This document shows, piece after piece, positions 41,290 through 64,000 of a DNA stretch of 64,000 bases. Position 1 is the stretch's first letter. Each line of letters opens with the position of its first letter. Source of the stretch: Sipunculus nudus (lineage: Eukaryota; Annelida; Sipuncula; Golfingiida; Sipunculidae); the NCBI GenBank assembly GCA_026874595.1, contig CM049306.1, positions 86,939,142-87,003,141 of the forward strand, in the 5' to 3' direction. A model generated the notes under the pieces. It ran no database searches, was not told where the DNA came from, and saw only the letters and a list, made by a program, of their open reading frames with translations. The position numbers and the translations under genes were made by a program.

Positions 41290-43275
41290 AGTTTAAGACC
41301 CTCAGCACAGTCTCATGCACAGTAGTTCAGCATTGACACATATTGATTAAACATGGACAGAACACCAGCGCACTGGGCTCATGGATGAACATACTCTTAC
41401 TTGGCTTCAGGCCAGGCCATGGCTATGTTAAATTTGCCTTATAAAGGCTTTATGTCTTTAATGTCTTAATAGGCCAGTCAAGAAGGAACAAAGTCAGAGT
41501 GGAATATGATCTTTTACTAAGTAAGAGTATAAATAAAAGAATAGTAGTAGTACTGTTTACTATAATATTATAAACTGATAGATATTATTCTTACTGTTTG
41601 TTTATTACATATTACCAACTTAATAATATTAATGTTAATATTTATTAATTCATTTATAATTCAACTAATATTACTGATCTAAATGGAAGTACTTGTTTAT
41701 TATAAATATTATTATTATAGTTGCCCAATTTAGGGTCTAAGTTTAATCTAAAAATCATAAAATGTTCATTTTTCAGAACATTTGTGGACTAAATGATCAT
41801 GGCCATACCTACCTTGTTACAAAAATGTGTTATTGACAATACAGTTCACTATTAAGAATTAAGAAAATGTAGTATTTTAATTGACTGATTGGCTGAAAAA
41901 TGGGCTGAAGACTTTATTGATATCTTTGATTGTGGAAAATAGAAGATACTCTGGTGATTCCAGATATGTATAGATCATTGGGGTTAAATTCATGTTAATC
42001 ATTATTTTAAAGCTTAACTGAACAAAGGACAATCATGATCATTAGATGGACTCAACATTATTTGATCCCGCCATACACTATGTCTGATGTAAATACAATG
42101 GGAATATAAACCTCATCACCACTCATGGATACGCAATGCCCCAATATTCGGTGCTAACAAATGTTGCAAAAACCCCTCACCAATGTATTACAGTACAAGG
42201 CTGGCCTGTTAAAAGCAATTTTAACAAAATTCTGATTCTCAGTCCCACAATTCAGTGTGGCTCACAGTGAAGAATATAACTGTTAAATAATGTGGATGCA
42301 AGTTTACTTTCAGTTGTAATCAAAACCTTGAAATACATATCTATAGACCTGTGTCTAAATGATGTAATCCTATGTGCTATTGTTAAGCAGAAATTAGAGC
42401 CTCAATTTAAGTACATGCAATAGATCTTTGCATCTACTGTGTACTGTGGCTTATACTGTAGGAATTTTCATTGTATGAACATCGACTCGAAACTTGGCAG
42501 GGGCCAAAAAATATGGTGTTCCATTAAATTAGGCGACAACAATATTTACTGATACTGTAAAAGTACAGTTAGGACCTATTCACATATCAGATGAAGTGTG
42601 ATACGGCCAAAATTTTAAAATACAGCTATGAATAATGTATGTCCCAGAGATAATTTAGAAGTTTACTAATGTCATGAAATTAGTATAACATTTCTTCCAT
42701 AATATATTAATGGTGTCCAGCCATATATTATTTTAAAAGTGTTTTCTAACTTCTGTGCAAAAGTGGAAAAAAACTTGCACTGAGCACAATTAGTTGTGGA
42801 AAACATAAACATGGCACACAAACACCACCTGGCAGCCATACCACACAACTTCAGAAAGAAAGATATTTCGAGCTTCCAACCTGTGTTTCTTCATCTTGTA
42901 TTGGATTAATCATACATTTGCAAGACCTGAAATCTGGTCATGCACTGTGTCAGAAATAAGTGTCAGAAATATGTATAGTGTGTGTGACTGTGGGTTCTCA
43001 CAAAAAGAACCATAATAATAACATACAAAATAGTAGCCCAAACATTCAGCCTCCATTCAGGAATGGAAAAACAAGATAGAATAATTAAATAGGAATTGTT
43101 TGCATTACAGACCTGTAGCTAACAAAACAGGTGAACATGAGAAAGTAAGTTTGTATGCTGCAATGGTTTAGATAAGAAACTTGTGTATTCAGCCAAAAGA
43201 ACTTATAGTGTAAGATAATACACATAATGATATATTATTGTAAATGTTTATGTACCTTCAAGTACTTTCTCTAGT
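41290..43275. other. No gene seen; probably intron 1 or upstream DNA of the C2 gene
   Basis: AT-rich, with no open frame of note. TACTGTGGCTTATACTG at about 42443 may be a fragment of the TACTGTGG MITE family. Confidence 0.4.
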
Positions 43276-43667
43276 TGCATTCTCTAGTTGCATAAAAATC
43301 AGCTGTACCCATCATGTGCATGTTTTTTTCATCTTATTTAGTTATTATCCTCTAGTAAACTGTGTATCTATAATATTAGTCATGACAGTTCAACCTGAAG
43401 GCTGCTTTCATAACCTGCTGTGGCAACAGGATAAGTGGCTCGGTATAATATGTGGTAGATTACCACTATTCTTTAAATACTCTTTGAAATGCCTGAAATA
43501 CTGGATAAGACTATTACATATGGATACAAACAGATTCCCAAAACATATATATTCATGTTTATTTAATTTAGATAATAATGGAAAAAATAACTGGGTCAGT
43601 GGTGTAAGATCATTATTATTTCAAGCAGGTTATGGCTATGTATGGATGACACAACAAGTAGGAGATG

Positions 43668-44365
43668 CGGCACTTGGTGAATGTGGAAGACTGCCTTTGA
43701 AAATTAATTATGTATTTAGATGTATTAAGTATTGGACAAAAATATTAAAAATGACACCAAACAGATATCCCAAACAACTATATTATAAGCTATATCGTCT
43801 AGATGAACTTGGAAGGAAAACTTGGGCAACAAAAATTAAAAATCTACTTTTTTCACTTGGCTTCGGTTATATTTGGATATTTCATGACCTAGGGGATACA
43901 CAACTATTTCTGTTACAGTTGCATCAAAGGTTAAAGGATATTTATTCCCAAGAATGGTCAAACAATATTTCAAGTAACAAACGTTTAGAAACATATTCAG
44001 TGTTTAAATCATTATTAACCATGGAAATGTATTTGAAAGTTGTTATGAATATTAACTACAAGACCAGTTTAGCCAAATTAAGATGTTCCTCTCATAATCT
44101 GCAAATTGAAAAAGGAAGGCATGATAAGATACACTGGACAGAGAGAAATTGTCCCTTCTGTTTAAATCATGGTGAAGCTTTAGTTGAAACAGAATATCAT
44201 TTTATGATGAAGTGTCCACTATATAATGATTTGAGAATTAAATACCTTTTTAAGCATGGGAAAACATCTTTTGTATCACTTATGACAAATAAAAACCCAG
44301 CATTCATTAATAATTTAGCAGCTTTTGTATATCATGCTTTTAAAAGAAGAAATGATCAAATATAA
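43668..44365 (+). pseudogene. Retrotransposon B polyprotein C-terminus fragment
   Basis: An open stretch of about 232 codons ends in TAA. An apparent longer ORF starting at 43244 is an artefact: it runs through the target repeat, element A and element B in turn. The fragment has the LAKLRCSSHNLQIEKGRH motif and the cysteine-histidine cluster of molluscan non-LTR elements, and no catalytic YxDD region. Confidence 0.75.
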
Positions 44366-44886
44366 GCCAGTATTTAATTTCTTTATTTATTATTTATTTA
44401 TTTATTTATTATTGAAGTATTAAAGTAGCTTTCATAAAGTATACTTGTAAAATGTACTATAAAGTATTTTGGACAGATATCCTAACCTGTTAAATATTTG
44501 CGTATTTATAGATGTAAAGATATCTCTAAATGTGGATATATATGTGCATGTGTATGTATGTGTATATATATTTGTGCATGTATATATATATTTATATGTG
44601 CATTTGTATGTGTGCATTGTTTAATTTGAAATATGGTTTTCTTAAATATTAATGAATACAAATATCTTATTTCTATTTATTGTACATTGCAGTAATGACC
44701 TCTTAAACTATATTATTATATTCATTGATACTTCTGAATGCATGTATTAAGAAATTGTTTGTTTAATCAATTGTTTATTTATTACCATCATATTGTATTC
44801 GGATGGTATTATGTAATTACTTATGGAATTATGGGCCTGAGGCCTTATATTTTCAGAATAAAACATTCATTCATTCATTCATTAAA
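43668..44886 (+). mobile_element. Non-LTR retrotransposon B, 5'-truncated, nested in element A
   Basis: It is flanked by AAGTAGGAGATG at 43656-43667 and 44887-44898, a 12-base target-site duplication cut from element A's own coding sequence. It encodes a second, diverged copy of the same polyprotein C-terminus (43668-44365), from CGRLPLKINY through KYWTKILKM and the tail RHDKIHWTERNCPFC...HFMMKCPLY. The 3' UTR is about 520 bases and ends GGGCCTGAGGCC, AATAAAA and a (CATT)n tail. The 3' end is clearly related to that of element A, so the two belong to one family or close subfamilies. Confidence 0.87.
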
Positions 44887-46796
44887 AAGTAGGAGATGAG
44901 AAAATATTTTTATCTGGTATTAGACAGAGACTCACAGATATAGCAGTTCAAGATTGGCAAAATGACATTAACTCCTGTAATAAATTGTACTCATATGGTG
45001 TTTTTAAATCTATGTTAACGTTAGAAAAATATCTTGTCTGTGTTCCAAAAAAAAATCACAGATGTGCATTAGCTAAACTTAGATGCTCTAATCACAAATT
45101 AGCCATAGAAACAGGCAGACATCAAAATCTTAACATAGAAGAAAGAATATGTATGTACTGCTTAAATCATGGATACAACATTACAGAGGATGAGATCCAT
45201 TTCATATTAGAATGTCCAATGTATGCAGAACTTAGGAAAAAATATTTGGGAGCTGAAAAGTATGAAACCAATGAAATTAATTTTAAAGAAATATTAAATT
45301 CAGAAAATCCAACACATATATCAAAATTAGCAATTTTTGTTTATCAGTCATTCAATGTTCGACAGAATTTTTATGGTTGAATAACACACTTTGAACAGAT
45401 GGCAGAATTAACATTATGAGCGTACAATATTTTTAACTCACATGTTGTGTTTTGCTTAAGATGATATATAATGAATAGTAAATGCACAATTGTCATTCAG
45501 GATCATATGTAATTCTATTTAAATTAAGTATGAACACAAGAAGAAGAATACCTTTAATATTTATAAAATGTATACCGAACAGACTTGTACTACATTTTAT
45601 TCCAGGTGAGTGTTTGTCAGTTGTTTGTTTGTTTATTATTTAATTAGTTATTAATTCTTTGTGTTGCCTATTCTCTCTCTCTCTCTTTTTTTTTTTTTCC
45701 ACTTCAACTGACATTAATTACTATTGTCTTTATTGTTGTTGGTGTTGATGTTATTATTATTATTATTAATTACAATTTCAGTTTAGTACACATCGGTATA
45801 TTTAAGTTGAGTAAAGAATGAGTTAGAGGAAAAACGAAGTAGACATTTAAAGCAAAGTTAATAAAATATTTAACCAGGTATTCAATTTATTATTATTTTT
45901 TTTTTTCAGGTCAGTTATAAAATGCATATTAGAATATATTGCACAGAATGAATGGATTGCATTTTCTTGTGAAATGTATTTATTTATTTATCAAATTATT
46001 GTAAGTCATGATTATAATAACTTATATATAAGTAACATCTATGCAATACTGATACATGTAATATTATTTTTTGTATTGACTTTACATTCACATATATTTG
46101 GAACTATGGGCCTGTGGCCTTCATTTCCGGAATAAAGCATTTGTTTGCATTTGTATAATATGTCATCATTTTCACCAGCTATTTCGTCCTTTCCAAGTGC
46201 GGTTGTATGAGCCATAATGCAGCTGATCCGTAGGTGCTGCTGTGTGTGTAAACAACAGATTACTTGCATCCTATGCACAGTTATACCACACCTGTGCATT
46301 ATTTGACCAGTTGAGCACCTGGGTCAAAGGGCCAAAGAGCTAGCTAGGTTGGACAAAGGAATTATTTCTTAAATCTCAAGTGTTTTGTGACAGCTTCGTA
46401 TGCAAGTAACTCTTAACCCAACTAGATTTAACTTCTTTAAGAAAGATATACAGATTAATAATACACAACAGCCCGAGTCTGTTGCCGTAATCTGGTATAA
46501 TTAATAAATATTAATGTTAATTTTAGACTTAATTCAGGGAGCAATCTTTCTTGATTAAAGTCTAAATATGACAAGAGTCACTTTACTGAAACAGATTACA
46601 TTCAATTGTTCAAGTTGTTCTAAACCTGAATATTATTTTTATTAATTCATAAATAATAATTTTTTGTGCTGTTTACGCCACGGTCATCACTCAGTATCAC
46701 TCAGCAATACACTTACCAAAATCAAGTGTTTTAACTACACTGCATCAATGGCAGAGTTTTATTCCAGTATAAACATTTTGTTCATTTACAACTCAC

Positions 46797-46895
46797 CTAA
46801 GGTACAGCCTCCCTTTTCTTGTAACAGGCGTATTTGTGAAAAAAAATCAATCTAAGACGTCAGCTCAAATATGTCATCGGGCTTTGTTTACATCT
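46797..46895 (-). other. Candidate 5' non-coding exon of the C2 gene
   Basis: The first coding exon of the C2 gene is preceded by a splice acceptor (TTTCATAG, exon edge at 40187), so a non-coding exon must lie further right. On the minus strand CCTTAG|GTGAGTT gives a strong donor with the exon edge near 46797, and CRE-type sites lie just upstream (46857-46936). This is the best-placed donor I noticed, but other sites between 40.2 and 47 kb are possible and the 5' edge is a guess. Confidence 0.25.
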
Positions 46896-47275
46896 CCAGG
46901 AGCCATGTTGAATATCCACGCACCTTTCTGACGTCACATATTTCCCAACATGCATCAGCTGTCATGAAACCGGAACAAGAAATCGTGCCACGTACATCAG
47001 TGTTTATTTTTTAAATATTTTTTAGAATTATTAAAATCATCAAGAGTGTATCATGAAGTATTAAAATATCAATTTGAAAACTGAAGTGGAACTACTAAAG
47101 TGCGCAGTTTCCAAATCGGAAGTGCGTTGGCTACCTAATCACGTGACGTGGGCCTTTCTGGGTCGACTTGTCAAGAAACCTACAACTGGGCATCCCACCC
47201 GGCTCGAGTTTTTAACCGTCTTTCGGACTAACGACCAGCCTCTGCTCCATATTGGTAGCAAGGCCGACAAGCGAA
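46797..47275. promoter_or_regulatory. SEC61A1 promoter/5'UTR region, possibly bidirectional, with UPR-type site
   Basis: This is the region just upstream of the SEC61A1 start codon. TGACGTGG at 47144-47151, inside CACGTGACGTGG, matches the XBP1/ATF6 unfolded-protein-response element; SEC61A1 is a known target of that response in other animals. A perfect TGACGTCA palindrome lies at 46929-46936 and a GACGTC at 46857-46862. CGGAAGTG near 47117 resembles an ETS site. No TATA box is evident near the start. The divergent C2 gene may begin at the left edge (see the candidate non-coding exon). The motifs are seen directly; their function is inferred. Confidence 0.5.
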
Positions 47276-62201
<14,926 letters not shown>

Positions 62202-62670
62202 ACTGGACCGGGCATAGGACACTTTCTTTTACAAAAAAAAGTTTGTTGTGTATTCTTAAACCTGTTGTACATAACAACTGCTAAGCAACTTGTGTACTGT
62301 GTATATGGAGTACATTTTAAAAGGTTTTCTAGGAGGGAGTTTCTCAGTGGACGGAGAAAGTCCGGCCCCGTGATGAGAATAAGTATGGACTTGTAAACAA
62401 GTCGAGATATGTTAGCATTGAGAAGATATAAGCCTGTTACAGAAGATACAAGTTTGTACATATTACAAACCTACACTCAGCCTCTTTAAGCACAAGACCA
62501 AGATGTTTTATTATATCCACAAAGTATTTAAGTTTTGTGCTCCCGTTGTTCGCATAAAGTTGTCCAAGCTCTTGATTAGAGTACCAGCAATCGTGAGACG
62601 TGATTATGAAGAACGAATATTTTGATGGTTCTCAGGATGAAAAATAAAGGTGTACAGGAGTGTATTTAAA
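62202..62670 (+). other. SEC61A1 3'UTR with AATAAA signal
   Basis: Sequence following the TAA stop. AATAAA at 62643-62648 is followed by a GT-rich stretch (TTTATTTGTGTGTG around 62680), as expected for cleavage near 62665-62675. The end position is estimated. Confidence 0.65.
62643..62648 (+). terminator. Polyadenylation signal AATAAA of SEC61A1
   Basis: Canonical hexamer about 440 bases after the stop codon, with a downstream GT-rich element. It is the only well-placed hexamer before the repeat array that starts near 62752. Confidence 0.65.
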
Positions 62671-62751
62671 TTACATTGTCTTTATTTGTGTGTGATTCGG
62701 CAGTGGTTTGTGTTCACTGGTATGCACTGAGATGTGTACATATACTTTAAA

Positions 62752-64000
62752 ATTTGTGTATATTTGTATCCGCCAAAACAAAGTTTTGTATGTTTTTGAC
62801 CAGTTCCGCCGCCGCTGCCGCCGTATTTGTTTCAGGAGAACTCCTTTGAGACTACTGAACTGATTTTTCCGAAACTTAAACCAATTATTGGGTCACGTGA
62901 ACTAGTGCCAAACCCAATTGGCGTTGACCTCTGACCTTTCCTCTCTGCCCAGCGTCAATTTGTGCGTATGTTTCTATTCATAAACCAACATATCTTGGGA
63001 ACCGTTTGACCAATCAGGAAAAAAATGTTGTACAGATGTAGCCCTTGGATAGCTTTATAACATACACAAAAAATGGTGGCGCCACCTGCAACCCTGTTTG
63101 CACAGTGTCCATCTGTTCGTCTGCCTTGGGTTAATATCACTCCTATCTCTGCAGTGGTTTGATTAATTCACCTGAAATTTGGCATGCTTATACATCCTGG
63201 ATAGCTTTCTTGATTTTATGACAGATGGCGCCACCTACATTCACATTCACGCTGCAGACATCCATGCTTATATCTCTGGACTCGTTTGTCATATCTTCTT
63301 AAAAATTTGCATGTGTATAGATCTCGCATAGCTCTTTATCATATGCAAAACTGCTGGCGCCACCTGCAATCATTTTTGCACAGGGTCCATCTGTTTGTCT
63401 GCCATCGGATAAAATCACTCATATCTTGACAGTGGTTTGACATATCTGCCTAAAAGTTTGCAGGTTTATAAATCCTGGACAGCTTTCATGATTCTATGAC
63501 AGGTGGCGCCACCTACATTCTAGTTTACGCTGCAGACATCCAAGCTCATATCTCGGGAACCGTTTGACCAATTGGGCCAAAATTTTGCATGTGTATAGAT
63601 TTCGCATAGCTCTTTATTGTACTCAAAACTGGTGGCACCACCTGCAACCACTTTTGCACAGGGTCCATCTGTTTGTCTGCCATGGGATAAAATCACTCAT
63701 ATCTTGACAGTGGTTTGACATATCTGCCTAAAATTTTGCAGGTTTATACATCCTGGACAGCTTTCTTGATTTTATGACAGGTGGCACCACCTATATTCTA
63801 GTTTACGCTGCAGACATCCAAGCTCATATCTCGGGAACTGTTTGACCAGTTGGGCCAAAATTTTGCATGCGTATAGATCTCGCATAGCTCTTTATCATAC
63901 ACAAAACTGGAGGGACCACCTGCAACCATTTTTGCACAGCCTCCATCTGTTTGTCTGCCATGGGCTAAAATCACTCATATCTCAGTAGTGGTTTGACTTA
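62752..64000 (+). repeat. Tandem array of ~278-bp units with GGTGGCGCCACC palindromes (copy 2, runs off window)
   Basis: The head module (62752-about 63010) has the inverted counterparts of copy 1: CCAAAACAAAGTTTTG-like start, GATTTTTCCGAAACTT and ATTATTGGGTCACGTGA. It is followed by units with palindromes at 63075 and 63502 and variants near 63225, 63354, 63632, 63781 and 63910. The array is cut by the window end. It begins about 85 bases after the SEC61A1 polyadenylation site. Confidence 0.82.

Larger units (their letters stand above)
43454..45380 (+). pseudogene. Retrotransposon A polyprotein C-terminus, split by insertion
   Basis: Two blocks, 43454-43667 and 44899-45380, make one reading frame once the insertion and one target duplicate are removed: TQQVGD joins EKIFLSG. 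The first block carries GRLPLFF and LKYWIRLL; the second carries KLYSYGVFKSML and a C-C-H-C arrangement near its end. The stop is TGA at 45378-45380. It is a remnant of the region after the reverse transcriptase in non-LTR elements and has no host function that I can see. Confidence 0.75.
43454..46152 (+). mobile_element. Non-LTR retrotransposon A, 5'-truncated, interrupted by element B
   Basis: It is flanked by the same 11 bases, GTATAATATGT, at 43443-43453 and 46153-46163, a target-site duplication. An empty version of the site is present at 39510-39520. Coding sequence of a reverse-transcriptase polyprotein C-terminus runs 43454-43667 and resumes in frame at 44899-45380. The typical tail motif CANHKL-type RxxxHxLxIExGR and the zinc-knuckle-like RICMYC...HFILECPMY are readable. 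The 3' end has GGGCCTGTGGCC then an AATAAAGCATTTG tail. No reverse-transcriptase catalytic region remains, so the copy is dead. The clade cannot be assigned from this fragment. Confidence 0.85.
43282..46441. repeat. Interspersed repeat D, copy split by retrotransposon A
   Basis: The left part is 43282-43453 and the right part 46153-46441 (the latter begins with the duplicated target). Both align to the intact copy at 39346-39783 with moderate divergence, so the two D copies separated well before the retrotransposon arrived. Confidence 0.78.

Noticed and set aside
43244-44365. 373-codon open reading frame
   Set aside because: It crosses repeat D, retrotransposon A and retrotransposon B; the apparent protein-level duplication inside it is produced by nesting.

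Overview
This window is nuclear DNA of an animal, most likely a mollusc and probably a bivalve. It is AT-rich and has spliced genes with GT-AG introns, dense (TA)n and (GA)n microsatellites, long C or G runs, and many short inverted-repeat elements. Several repeats look like families I know from bivalve genomes: heads starting with AGCTCAGCTGA, tails ending CCATGGGTCCCTTGTT, and a hairpin made of GCCGGGGCATA arms. The molluscan assignment rests on repeat style and is an inference. Animal nuclear origin is certain from the SEC61A1 gene.

Two host protein genes could be rebuilt exon by exon, with every reading frame closing. On the plus strand, 47276-62201 encodes a complete 476-residue Sec61 alpha, the pore of the ER protein translocon, in 13 exons. 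On the minus strand, 40157 down to 14474 encodes a 402-residue protein in 9 coding exons. It has a predicted N-myristoylation signal and two C2 domains. C2A keeps all five calcium-binding aspartates and C2B has lost most of them. The genes diverge, and a possible 5' non-coding exon of the C2 gene near 46.8 kb would put both under one short bidirectional promoter. That promoter contains a TGACGTGG unfolded-protein-response-type site and a TGACGTCA site.

Layout: 1-14.4 kb has no gene I can support. It holds microsatellites, three inverted-repeat elements (762-1727, 5181-5936, 6421-6831) and small tandem duplications. 14.5-40.2 kb is the C2 gene; its introns carry a hairpin element with 179-bp tandem units (22.7-23.3 kb), a tandem array built on the palindrome GGTGGCGCCACC (23.7-25.0 kb), a hAT-like MITE with a perfect 8-bp target duplication (32162-32586), and an inverted-repeat element (34.85-35.57 kb). 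40.2-46.8 kb holds an island of repeated GCGAC/GTCGC motifs and a three-level nest: one 5'-truncated non-LTR retrotransposon inside another, inside an interspersed repeat whose empty copy lies at 39.3-39.8 kb. 47.3-62.7 kb is SEC61A1; its 5.3-kb intron 5 is a mosaic of repeats, one of which ends a few bases before the exon 6 splice acceptor. 62.75-64 kb starts a second palindrome array, in opposite orientation to the first.

I found no rRNA, no intact tRNA and no CRISPR array. The most notable items are the nested retrotransposons with both target-site duplications readable, the degenerate-C2B myristoyl protein with a probable GC-AG intron, the repeat at the SEC61A1 exon 6 acceptor, and the palindrome-phased tandem arrays.
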